Below are positions 5,887-12,784 of a DNA stretch of 12,784 nucleotides, piece after piece. How positions within the stretch are numbered: position 1 is the first letter of the stretch; each line of letters opens with the position of its first letter. Location of the stretch: the NCBI GenBank assembly GCA_002504525.1, contig DATD01000013.1, positions 100,882-113,665 on the forward strand, written 5' to 3'. Source of the stretch: Methanomassiliicoccus sp. UBA345 (GTDB taxonomy: Archaea > Thermoplasmatota > Thermoplasmata > Methanomassiliicoccales > Methanomassiliicoccaceae). Both the position numbers and the translations under genes were made by a program. The notes under the pieces are model-generated. The model was not told the origin of the DNA and did no database searches. It saw nothing but the letters and a program-made list of their open reading frames with translations.

Positions 5887-5939
5887 GAACCGCTTAACGG
5901 CGGTGAAAGCCAAATACGGCAAGGGCATTGGGGACGCCC

Positions 5940-7727
<1,788 letters not shown>

Positions 7728-7796
7728 CGACCGCGAAGATCGCATCGCTCTCCTACTTCGGGCATCGAGGGAAGATGGCGGGAACGCTGGAGGCGG

Positions 7797-8393
7797 TCAA
7801 CGGCCGTCACTGGAAAAAGTGCCGACCAGCTCGGCCCTAACGGCCCCCGGCGCGTACTTCTTCTCCGCCACCATCTCCTGGAGATCGATCTCTTTTAGGG
7901 GGTGCAGGAGCGTCCTGACCTCGTCCGGCTCGAAATAGTGATAGACGATGCCGTTCCCACGACGGAACGTGTTCCTCTCCACCACAGTCCCCTTCCCATA
8001 GCGCATGTCCCGCACCGAGAACACTCTGATGGACATGAGGCCGCCTGGTACCATCACCCTAATGGCTTCCTCCACCGCTTTCACGCGCTCGTCCTCCACC
8101 AGGTGCTCGAGCACGTGATGCAGAAGAACGGTGTCGAAGCTCCCGTCCCGAAATGGCAGATGCAGGACTTCGCCCCTTACCAGGGAAGCGCGGTTCGTTG
8201 GGCAACGGAGAAGCGCGTTGAGGGAGTGGTCCAGGCCGACCGCCTCATGGGAGAGAGCGGAGAGCGTCTTGCCGTTGCCGCAGCCTAGCTCCAGGACCCT
8301 GCTCCCTCTCAATGAGATGCCCGGCGCGGGCCCCTTCCACAGGGGGTCCGGCGACGAGTATTCCTTCTCCCACGCCTCCAGCTGCCCTTTCAC
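7797..8393 (-). CDS. Class I SAM-dependent methyltransferase
   Basis: A 198-residue Rossmann-type methyltransferase of the Methyltransf_11/25 kind. Motif I is VLELGCGNG (33-41), the acidic residue of motif II is D55 (GLDHS), motif IV is GSFDTVLLHHVLEHL (84-98) and post-motif VMVPGGLMSIRVF (113-125) completes the SAM fold. The C-terminal part, with RYGKGTVVERNTF, RRGNGIVYHYF and PDEV, looks like a specific archaeal subfamily but gives no substrate. The start is a GTG at 8393, chosen because a TATA box GATATAAG lies 23-30 bases upstream, which makes a leaderless GTG-initiated mRNA likely. It lies on the same strand as the two tubby-like genes, with a 106-base gap and its own promoter, so co-transcription is not required. 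It ends in TGA. Possible substrates include small molecules or quinone-like cofactors. Confidence 0.88.
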   Translation of the reverse strand: MKGQLEAWEKEYSSPDPLWKGPAPGISLRGSRVLELGCGNGKTLSALSHEAVGLDHSLNALLRCPTNRASLVRGEVLHLPFRDGSFDTVLLHHVLEHLVEDERVKAVEEAIRVMVPGGLMSIRVFSVRDMRYGKGTVVERNTFRRGNGIVYHYFEPDEVRTLLHPLKEIDLQEMVAEKKYAPGAVRAELVGTFSSDGR

Positions 8394-8415
8394 GATGGTG
8401 CACCACCGTCACAGA

Positions 8416-8423
8416 CTTATATC
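8416..8423 (-). promoter_or_regulatory. TATA box of the methyltransferase gene
   Basis: Minus-strand GATATAAG, 23-30 bases before the GTG at 8393. It is the only strong A/T block in the 106-base gap and supports the GTG start. Confidence 0.55.
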
Positions 8424-8499
8424 GTTCGCCCGGCGCGCAAGGAGGTTCGCAAGCGGAAAGGGCCGAGCCCGTGATGCGCTTGAACGAACGCTCGAGCTC

Positions 8500-8913
8500 T
8501 TAGCACTCCATGGTCCGGAGGGCGAACCAGACGAACAGGGCGAGAAGAAGCGCGTTGTCGTCCTGGACATCCATCACCGCCCTTCCCTGGGAGGGGTCCT
8601 TAACGTCCCTGACGAAGGTCATGATCAGCCCGCGGTCGGGAGAGCGCACCTCCCAGATCCCGTCGATCGATCTCAAGAGTTCGTATGCCGCATCGCCTAT
8701 GGAGATCGCCCCTTTCGCCGCTCCGGTGTGTTCCATCACCGCGACGTCGTCGACCTTGCCTGATTCCCGCAGCCGCGAACGCAGCGCGTTCTTGCCACTG
8801 GAAGAAAGGATGAAGAGCTTGTCGCCCACGGTCGCCGTCGCCTTGCGCCCGAAGCTCTTGGAACCGGAAAGAACGGCGACGACCTCATCTCCAACGCGCA
8901 GCTCGGTGCTCAT
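8500..8913 (-). CDS. Tubby/LURP-one-like beta-barrel protein (paralogue B)
   Basis: A 137-residue protein with successive predicted beta-strands (EVVAVLSG, ATATVGDKLFIL, DVAVMEH, GAISIGDAAYELLR, IWEVRSP, GLIMTFV, AVMDVQ), then a hydrophobic C-terminal helix, DNALLLALFVWFAL (about 118-131). This is the plan of the tubby-like/LURP-one/scramblase superfamily, where the barrel wraps around a buried hydrophobic helix; the helix should not be taken automatically as a membrane span. The layout aligns with the neighbouring protein at 8961-9461: D-x-V-A-x-L start, G-D/G-x-x-x-IL, W-x-V/F-R-x-x-x-RG-x-x-x-x-F, then the LLL helix. Fold assignment is by eye. Lipid or phosphoinositide binding is known for some relatives, but function here is unknown. 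It lies 47 bases after the paralogue and ends in TAA. Confidence 0.7.
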   Translation of the reverse strand: MSTELRVGDEVVAVLSGSKSFGRKATATVGDKLFILSSSGKNALRSRLRESGKVDDVAVMEHTGAAKGAISIGDAAYELLRSIDGIWEVRSPDRGLIMTFVRDVKDPSQGRAVMDVQDDNALLLALFVWFALRTMEC

Positions 8914-8960
8914 CGACCACGCCTTAGGACGTACGATGGCGAACTCTCTGATGAGCGTCG

Positions 8961-9461
8961 TTATGAGCTCGCCCCCTGGTCAAGTATCTGGACGATCACG
9001 TACCACCCGATGAGCAGCAATAGGGGAAGCTGCTTGTCCCTCTCCACGGCCGGGCTCACTTTCACCTCTCCGACCCTTAGCTTGAACGCGGGGACGTTGA
9101 ACGAAACCATCTCAGCGCCGCGCTCATCGCGGAACGACCATGAGTTCTTGAATGTCCCCTCCCTCACCAGCGTAAAGCGCCGGCCGTCGATCAGTTCGAG
9201 CTGCCCCCCTCCCATCCTCAGGCGCATGGTGGCAATCTCCTGATCGAAGGGGGATTGCAGAACTGTCACCACCGGGCGGAGGATGCCCTTTCTCGTCAGA
9301 ATGTAAGAGCGTCCGCCGATGGACCCTTCGGCCCGGGCGGAGATCAGCTTCGGGAACCGCAGGGCGGCGACGTCCCTCCCTCCCCTGAGAGAGTAATCGC
9401 GAGAGAATGTCCCATTCCTCTCCCATCTCAGATGGGCAACTGCCCCGGCGGCCTCGTTCAT
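8961..9461 (-). CDS. Tubby/LURP-one-like beta-barrel protein (paralogue A)
   Basis: A 166-residue protein starting MNEAAGAVAHLRWERNGTF. The frame is open upstream to 9590, but that would run into the 5' end of the peroxiredoxin gene, and no other in-frame start lies nearby. Strand-rich segments (DVAALRFPKL, RSYILTRKG, ATMRLRMG, GQLELIDGRRFTLVREG, NSWSFRDE, GAEMVSF, FKLRVGEVKVSP) precede the hydrophobic helix QLPLLLLIGWYVIVQIL (about 144-160). This is the classic tubby C-terminal-like plan with a central helix. The RxxxxFxLxREGxxxxxWxFRDExGxEMVSF pattern strongly suggests the LURP-one-related type. It lies upstream of, and is probably co-transcribed with, its paralogue at 8500-8913. Such proteins are poorly characterised in archaea, and no partner is evident apart from the tandem copy. 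Confidence is high for a gene, moderate for the fold. Confidence 0.72.
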   Translation of the reverse strand: MNEAAGAVAHLRWERNGTFSRDYSLRGGRDVAALRFPKLISARAEGSIGGRSYILTRKGILRPVVTVLQSPFDQEIATMRLRMGGGQLELIDGRRFTLVREGTFKNSWSFRDERGAEMVSFNVPAFKLRVGEVKVSPAVERDKQLPLLLLIGWYVIVQILDQGASS

Positions 9462-9503
9462 GTCACGAACAACGGCGCGGCTGTACTCGTACCTTTCGGA
9501 GGA

Positions 9504-9511
9504 TTGAATTA
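9504..9511 (+). promoter_or_regulatory. TATA-like box of the peroxiredoxin gene
   Basis: TTGAATTA lies 23-30 bases before the ATG at 9534, inside the 72-base divergent region. It supports that start and a leaderless transcript. Confidence 0.45.
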
Positions 9512-9533
9512 CCCCTGGAACCGAACGAACCTC

Positions 9534-10190
9534 ATGAATGACGAAGGGGCCAAGGTGGAGATCCCGTGCATCGGCGAGATGTTCCCTCATCTCGATGTGC
9601 TCACGACCATGGGCCGCATGACGCTGCCCGACGCGTTCGAAGGCAAGTGGTTCCTATTGTTCAGCCATCCTGGGGACTTCACTCCGGTGTGCACCACCGA
9701 GTTCGCATCGTTCGCCATTAATCACGAAAGGTTCCGCAGACTGAACTGCGAACTCATCGGGCTGTCGGTCGATCAGGTGTACTCGCACATCAAGTGGATA
9801 GAATGGATGGAGGAGCAGCTCAAGGTGGAAATCAGCTATCCCATCATAGCCGATCCCAATGGCGACATCGCCAGGACGCTCGGGGCCATTCATCCTCCCA
9901 ACTCCAACTCGACCATCCGGGCCGTCTATTTCGTCGATCCGGACGCCGTTCTCCAGTCGGTCCTGTACTACCCTCGCGGGGTGGGGAGGAACATGGAGGA
10001 GCTGCTCCGCATGCTGCGGGCGCTGCTCGTCGTCAAGCAGCACAAGGTGGCCACGCCGGCCAACTGGCCGTCCAACGAGTTCATCGGCGACGAGGTGCTG
10101 CTCTATCCGCCCAAGGATGTGAAGGGAGCGAAGGAACGGCGCGGCAAGCAGGGCTGCCTGGACTGGTGGTTCTGCTCGAAGAAGTTGTAA
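9534..10190 (+). CDS. Archaeal Prx6-type peroxiredoxin with extra C-terminal Cys pair
   Basis: A 218-residue thiol peroxidase that reduces hydrogen peroxide, organic peroxides or peroxynitrite. The active-site loop is HPGDFTPVCTTEF, with the peroxidatic cysteine at C53 and T50 and P51 in the PxxxTxxC motif. The C-terminal extension ends GCLDWWFCSKKL, with C208 and C214. The C-x5-C spacing matches the thioredoxin peroxidase of Aeropyrum pernix, where the peroxidatic Cys and the second C-terminal Cys form the main disulfide; by analogy C214 would be the resolving Cys. C12 is additional. The length fits the archaeal Prx6 group. The ATG at 9534 has a TATA-like element 23-30 bases before it; longer in-frame translation to 9255 lacks family similarity. 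Its stop lies two bases from that of hisD on the opposite strand. The electron donor could be the thioredoxin-like protein at 11594, which is unproven. Confidence 0.93.
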   Translation: MNDEGAKVEIPCIGEMFPHLDVLTTMGRMTLPDAFEGKWFLLFSHPGDFTPVCTTEFASFAINHERFRRLNCELIGLSVDQVYSHIKWIEWMEEQLKVEISYPIIADPNGDIARTLGAIHPPNSNSTIRAVYFVDPDAVLQSVLYYPRGVGRNMEELLRMLRALLVVKQHKVATPANWPSNEFIGDEVLLYPPKDVKGAKERRGKQGCLDWWFCSKKL

Positions 10191-10192
10191 GC

Positions 10193-11446
10193 CTAACGCT
10201 TCTGGCGGCGGATGTTGACCGAGCGGGCGTGCGCCGTCAGGCCTTCGGCCTTGGCCAGCATCTCCACGGTGTCGCCTATGGCTTCCAGCCCGTCGCGCTT
10301 GATGACCTGCACCGAGGACCGCTTCATGAAGTGCATGACGTCCAGTCCGGAGTAGGTGGAAGCGTAGCCGGCCGTCGGAAGAACGTGATTGGTGCCCGAT
10401 GCGTAGTCACCGCACGCCACCGCGGCGTATCTGCCAACGAATATGGAGCCGGCGTTCTGTATGCCGCTCAGCACCGCCAGCGGGTCGCTGACCTGTATGG
10501 ACAAGTGCTCCGGGGCGATCATGTTGATGACCTCCGCGGCCGACGGCAGGTCCGTGGCGAGCGCGTAGCCGATGTTGTCGAGCGAGCGGGTCAGCACATC
10601 CTGTCGGTCGGACCGTGCCAGCTGCCTTTCCAGTTCCCTGCCCACTTTGTTCGCCAGCACCTGATCTGTGGTGACCAGTATGCAGGCGGCGTTGGGATCA
10701 TGCTCCGCCTGGGCGAGGATGTCCGCCGCTATGAACGAAGGCTCGGCGCTCTCGTCGGCGAGTATGGCGATCTCCGACGGCCCGGCCGGGAAGTCGATGT
10801 CCGCCTCGTCGCGCAGCATCATCTTCGCCGCGGTGACATACACGTTCCCGGGCCCGACGATCTTCTGCACCGGCGCGATGGTGTCGGTGCCGAGGGCCAT
10901 GGCCGCGATGGCCTGCGCTCCGCCCACCTTGTATATCTCGTGCACTCCGGCGATGTCGGCCGCCACCAGGGTCAAAGGGTTCACCGGCGGGGGCGTGCAC
11001 ATGATGATCTCGCGCACCCCGGCCACCATGGCCGGCACGGCGCACATCAGGACCGTGGACGGGTAGGCGGCGCGGCCGCCTGGCACGTAAGCGCCGATCC
11101 TGCGAAGGGGGGTGGTCTTCACTCCCACCGACAGTCCGGGAGCGATGTCCCGCAGCCACATGTCGGCAGGCCGCTGAAGCTGATGAAAGGCGCGAATGTT
11201 AGCTTCGGCGGCGCGCAGCGCGTCGACCAATGCGGGCGAGACCGAAGAGTATGCTTCCTGGACCTCCGCGTCGGTAACGCGCAGGCGGTCCAGCTTGACC
11301 TTGTCGAACCTCTCGGTGAGCTCGTACAGGGCGGCGTCCCCGCTGCTTCGAACCTTCTCGACGATCTCACGCACCGGCGCCATCACATCGGACAGGGAGC
11401 CTTTCCTTCGAGCGTTCCACCGCTCCACGTCCAGCTGCTTCCACAT
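10193..11446 (-). CDS. hisD: Histidinol dehydrogenase
   Basis: A 417-residue HisD that catalyses the last two steps of histidine biosynthesis, L-histidinol to L-histidinal to L-histidine, using two NAD+ and a zinc ion. All key residues are present: zinc ligands Q246 and H249 (LAQAEHDPNA), D347 (GDYASGTNHVLP) and H406 (GLTAHARS), and the catalytic pair E313-H314 (IAPEHLSIQ). The substrate-binding VPGGRAAYPSTVLM segment (121-134) and GPGNVYVTAAK (198-208) are standard. The frame is open to 11662, but the ATG at 11446 (MWKQLDVERW) gives the family's normal N-terminus and sits 24-31 bases after a TATA-like CTTAATTC. The stop is TAG. No other his gene is in the window, so histidine genes are dispersed here, or the rest of a cluster lies outside. 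Neighbours are redox proteins with no pathway link. Confidence 0.97.
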   Translation of the reverse strand: MWKQLDVERWNARRKGSLSDVMAPVREIVEKVRSSGDAALYELTERFDKVKLDRLRVTDAEVQEAYSSVSPALVDALRAAEANIRAFHQLQRPADMWLRDIAPGLSVGVKTTPLRRIGAYVPGGRAAYPSTVLMCAVPAMVAGVREIIMCTPPPVNPLTLVAADIAGVHEIYKVGGAQAIAAMALGTDTIAPVQKIVGPGNVYVTAAKMMLRDEADIDFPAGPSEIAILADESAEPSFIAADILAQAEHDPNAACILVTTDQVLANKVGRELERQLARSDRQDVLTRSLDNIGYALATDLPSAAEVINMIAPEHLSIQVSDPLAVLSGIQNAGSIFVGRYAAVACGDYASGTNHVLPTAGYASTYSGLDVMHFMKRSSVQVIKRDGLEAIGDTVEMLAKAEGLTAHARSVNIRRQKR

Positions 11447-11469
11447 CAGGGTGGGGTATGAAAGGAGGG

Positions 11470-11477
11470 GAATTAAG
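11470..11477 (-). promoter_or_regulatory. TATA-like box of hisD
   Basis: Minus-strand CTTAATTC, 24-31 bases before the ATG at 11446. It defines a short divergent region shared with the redox-protein gene at 11594 and supports the shorter HisD start. Confidence 0.5.
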
Positions 11478-11561
11478 CTTTGCTCGACGACGCCGACATG
11501 TCGGAACGTGATGGCAGCAAGAAACAGCGAGACCGAATGGGTCCGCGCGGAGCGAAACAGA

Positions 11562-11569
11562 GTTTTATC
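11562..11569 (+). promoter_or_regulatory. TATA box of the thioredoxin-like gene
   Basis: GTTTTATC, 25-32 bases before the ATG at 11594. It is nearly identical in sequence and spacing to the box at 2093, and it excludes the longer open frame from 11480. Confidence 0.6.
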
Positions 11570-11593
11570 ATCCCCAGGCGCCAATTTCTGCGC

Positions 11594-11866
11594 ATGTCCC
11601 TCAAGATCGAGCTGTTCGCGCTCGGCTGCGCCAAGTGCCGCCTCATAGAATCGGCGACCCATGCCGCCCTGGAGGAGATGGGGTTGAACATCGACGTCGA
11701 CAAGCTTCAGGACACCGAGGAAGCGAAGCGCCGTGGCGTAACGACGCAGCCTGCGCTGTTCATCAACGGCAAGCTGATGGTCCAGGGGCGGGTCCCGAGC
11801 ATCGACGAGATCAAGGACATGATCAACCGCTCGCGCGGCCTCGTCACCGACTACCGCGTATTCTGA
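11594..11866 (+). CDS. Small thioredoxin-fold redox protein (CxxC)
   Basis: A 90-residue protein with the compact thioredoxin/glutaredoxin-like fold found in archaeal redox-active disulfide proteins (Thioredoxin_3 type). Visible marks are the first strand KIELFALG, the active-site C12-A-K-C15, a helix (LIESATHAALEEMG), and the cis-proline loop VTTQPALFINGKL with P53, followed by the usual strand and C-terminal helix (SIDEIKDMINRS). It should shuttle electrons between a reductase and oxidised proteins in the cytoplasm; the partner is unknown, though the peroxiredoxin 1.4 kb away is an obvious candidate. The ATG at 11594 is set by the TATA box 25-32 bases upstream. It precedes the parvulin gene by 47 bases, but that gene has its own TATA box. 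It ends in TGA. Fold assignment is strong, role generic. Confidence 0.87.
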   Translation: MSLKIELFALGCAKCRLIESATHAALEEMGLNIDVDKLQDTEEAKRRGVTTQPALFINGKLMVQGRVPSIDEIKDMINRSRGLVTDYRVF

Positions 11867-11880
11867 TGGAATGGGCCAAA

Positions 11881-11889
11881 TTATTTATC
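11881..11889 (+). promoter_or_regulatory. TATA box of the parvulin gene
   Basis: TTATTTATC, 25-33 bases before the ATG at 11914 and just after the TGA of the preceding gene. It is a strong box that implies a leaderless parvulin mRNA. Confidence 0.65.
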
Positions 11890-11913
11890 GGGCCTAAAAC
11901 CTGACCAGCTCCC

Positions 11914-12195
11914 ATGGCTACCAAGGTGCATGCCGCTCATATTCTTGTGAAGGACCAGAACAAGGCTTACGAGCTTCTCGCCAGGATCAAGTCGGGAGAG
12001 AGCTTCGAGGCCATCGCCAAGCAGTACTCCATGTGCCCCTCGAAGAGCAAGGGAGGGGACCTCGGTACCTTCGGCAAGGGCCAGATGGTCAAGAAGTTCG
12101 AGGATGCCGCGTTCAACGGCAAGAAGGGTGATGTAGTGGGCCCGGTCAAGACCGAGTTCGGATACCACCTCATCAAGATCATCGACTCTCAGTGA
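11914..12195 (+). CDS. Parvulin-type peptidyl-prolyl cis-trans isomerase (PpiC-like)
   Basis: A 93-residue stand-alone parvulin, the same length as E. coli PpiC and closely patterned on it. It catalyses cis-trans isomerisation of prolyl bonds, here in the cytoplasm since no signal peptide or membrane segment exists. Key features are H9 in AHILV, C41 in SMCPS, GGDLGTF (48-53), QMVKKFEDAAF with M58 and F62, and FGYHLIKI with H85; these are the active-site His/Cys/Met/Phe/His set of the family. The family is common in bacteria and patchy in archaea, so ancient transfer is possible, but base composition matches the neighbours. The ATG at 11914 is fixed by a TATA box 25-33 bases upstream. A hairpin plus T-tract terminator follows the TGA stop, so it is the last gene of its transcript. 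Confidence 0.95.
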   Translation: MATKVHAAHILVKDQNKAYELLARIKSGESFEAIAKQYSMCPSKSKGGDLGTFGKGQMVKKFEDAAFNGKKGDVVGPVKTEFGYHLIKIIDSQ

Positions 12196-12213
12196 GCGTC
12201 GGGTCTACCTCAA

Positions 12214-12249
12214 GGAACGGCCGTCCTGCCGTTCCACTCTTTCGTTTTT
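12214..12249 (+). terminator. Hairpin and T-tract terminator after the parvulin gene
   Basis: GGAACGGC (12214-12221), a six-base loop and the exact complement GCCGTTCC (12228-12235), then a T-rich stretch ending in five T (12245-12249). It begins 18 bases after the stop codon. It looks like a bacterial intrinsic terminator and works equally as an archaeal U-tract site. Confidence 0.72.
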
Positions 12250-12268
12250 CATCCACATACTGTCATGA

Positions 12269-12634
12269 TCATCTTGTCGCGATGAGCCACAGCGCCGCAC
12301 CGATAGCTAGCGCCGCAGCGGCCTCGGTGCTCGAGCCGAGGGCCATCAGCCCGCCGAGGAATGAAAGCAGCGCTCCGGCCAGGCCGATCGGCCCAGCGGC
12401 GCGGTAGGCCGTCCGTGAGCGGCGCACGCCTTCCCTGAGATCATCAATGAAGTAGTATGCCAGCACCACGAGGAGCGCTATGGCGGCCAGCTGGAAATAT
12501 ATCTCCAGATTGTTCAGCGCGGTCTCCAGGAGCAGCTGCCCAGGGTTAATGCCGACCGACACCAGGACGCCCCATATGAAAGCCGAGAAGGGCGTCTTGA
12601 TGCGATCCCGATTGCGCCTTCGCTTCTTCGCCAT
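12269..12634 (-). CDS. Small multi-pass membrane protein
   Basis: A 121-residue protein starting MAKKRRRNRDRIKTPF, with a strongly basic cytoplasmic-type N-terminus, then likely membrane helices at about 16-35 (FSAFIWGVLVSVG), 45-64 (YFQLAAIALLVVLAYYF), 80-100 (GPIGLAGALLSFLGGLMAL) and 103-120 (AAAALAIGAALWLIA). A charged loop (DDLREGVRRSRTAYR) separates helices two and three. No transport or catalytic motif is visible and I do not recognise the family. The ATG at 12634 is supported by a TATA-like CTTTATCC 23-30 bases upstream. The frame stays open to an ATG at 12703, which also has an A/T block about 21-29 bases before it, so a 144-residue form is a real alternative. The basic run favours the shorter form. 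It converges on the parvulin gene. Confidence 0.68.
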   Translation of the reverse strand: MAKKRRRNRDRIKTPFSAFIWGVLVSVGINPGQLLLETALNNLEIYFQLAAIALLVVLAYYFIDDLREGVRRSRTAYRAAGPIGLAGALLSFLGGLMALGSSTEAAAALAIGAALWLIATR

Positions 12635-12656
12635 CCTTACCCGCCCATCGGCGAGG

Positions 12657-12664
12657 GGATAAAG
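12657..12664 (-). promoter_or_regulatory. TATA-like box of the membrane-protein gene
   Basis: Minus-strand CTTTATCC, 23-30 bases before the ATG at 12634. It supports the shorter start. Confidence 0.45.
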
Positions 12665-12723
12665 AACATTCTGCGAGCGCCGCGGCGATACGAGAACGGT
12701 CATGCGAACGTGCTCTCATCGGG

Positions 12724-12731
12724 ATTATATA
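12724..12731. promoter_or_regulatory. Strong A/T promoter core at the right edge
   Basis: ATTATATA on the plus strand is a nearly symmetric TATA box. It lies 24-31 bases before a GTG at 12755 on the plus strand and 21-28 bases before the alternative ATG at 12703 on the minus strand, so it could serve either direction or both. Confidence 0.45.
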
Positions 12732-12754
12732 CGAATACAACGGATTTGCCAGAC

Positions 12755-12784
12755 GTGGTCTCGCGCCATGACCTGGAGAACATC
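12755..12784 (+). CDS. Possible start of a truncated gene at the window edge
   Basis: From a GTG at 12755 the frame reads M-V-S-R-H-D-L-E-N-I and stays open to the edge. The only support is the TATA box 24-31 bases upstream, which matches the spacing of the leaderless genes here. A TTG at 12746 is in the same frame, and an ATG at 12766 in another frame is an alternative. Ten codons are too few to say anything about the product. Confidence 0.3.
   Translation, partial: MVSRHDLENI

Noticed and set aside
8394..8499. Possible small gene between the methyltransferase and paralogue B
   Set aside because: No convincing start, codon pattern or motif in 106 bases. Only the methyltransferase TATA box is evident.
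9794..11461. Long plus-strand open frame (555 codons) across the peroxiredoxin 3' end and hisD
   Set aside because: It is antisense to hisD, whose full catalytic set is intact. High GC makes long antisense frames common, and the translation is rich in Arg, Gly and His with no family pattern.
11447..11662. 72-residue N-terminal extension of HisD
   Set aside because: HisD proteins begin near the MWKQLD segment, and the TATA-like box at 11470-11477 fits the ATG at 11446.

Overview
The window most likely comes from a GC-rich archaeon (about 60% GC by eye), plausibly a Thermoplasmatota lineage such as Methanomassiliicoccales; the group is an inference. The evidence: most genes have a TATA-like box (often TTTATC or TTATATC) about 23-34 bases before the start codon and no Shine-Dalgarno site, the usual picture of archaeal leaderless mRNAs. 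The peroxiredoxin has the archaeal C-terminal CxxxxxC tail, and one surface protein carries over 20 N-glycosylation sequons. Genes are tightly packed on both strands; no stretch above about 250 bases lacks a gene. No rRNA, tRNA, CRISPR array or insertion sequence was seen.

Layout. 80-571 (+) GNAT acetyltransferase. 642-1874 (-) secreted or anchored, sequon-rich surface protein. 1875-2124 divergent intergenic region with an 18-base palindrome. 2125-3453 (+) unrecognised 442-residue protein ending in a winged-helix-like region. 3463-3642 (-) small double zinc-ribbon protein, 3667-4074 (-) PaaI-like thioesterase and 4121-4435 (-) small helical protein. 4532-4870 (+) ABM-like dimeric alpha/beta-barrel protein and 4917-5564 (+) cyclase/kynurenine-formamidase-type metal hydrolase. 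5565-5783 (-) small acidic-tailed protein. 5784-5939 regulatory region with a perfect 10-bp-arm hairpin. 5940-7727 (+) ABC-F ATPase.

7797-8393 (-) SAM methyltransferase, 8500-8913 (-) and 8961-9461 (-) two related tubby/LURP-one-like proteins. 9534-10190 (+) peroxiredoxin, divergent from the latter. 10193-11446 (-) histidinol dehydrogenase. 11594-11866 (+) thioredoxin-like small redox protein, 11914-12195 (+) stand-alone parvulin followed by a hairpin/T-tract terminator. 12269-12634 (-) small multi-pass membrane protein, and a possible truncated gene from 12755 to the right edge.

This looks like ordinary chromosomal housekeeping sequence, not a mobile or defence island. Most genes have their own promoter, so long operons are unlikely. 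The best candidates for something undescribed are the tandem tubby-like pair, the wHTH-ended orphan, the sequon-rich surface protein with tandem beta-domains, and the hairpins upstream of the ABC-F gene. A loose redox theme (peroxiredoxin, CxxC thioredoxin-like protein) surrounds hisD; any functional link is speculative.
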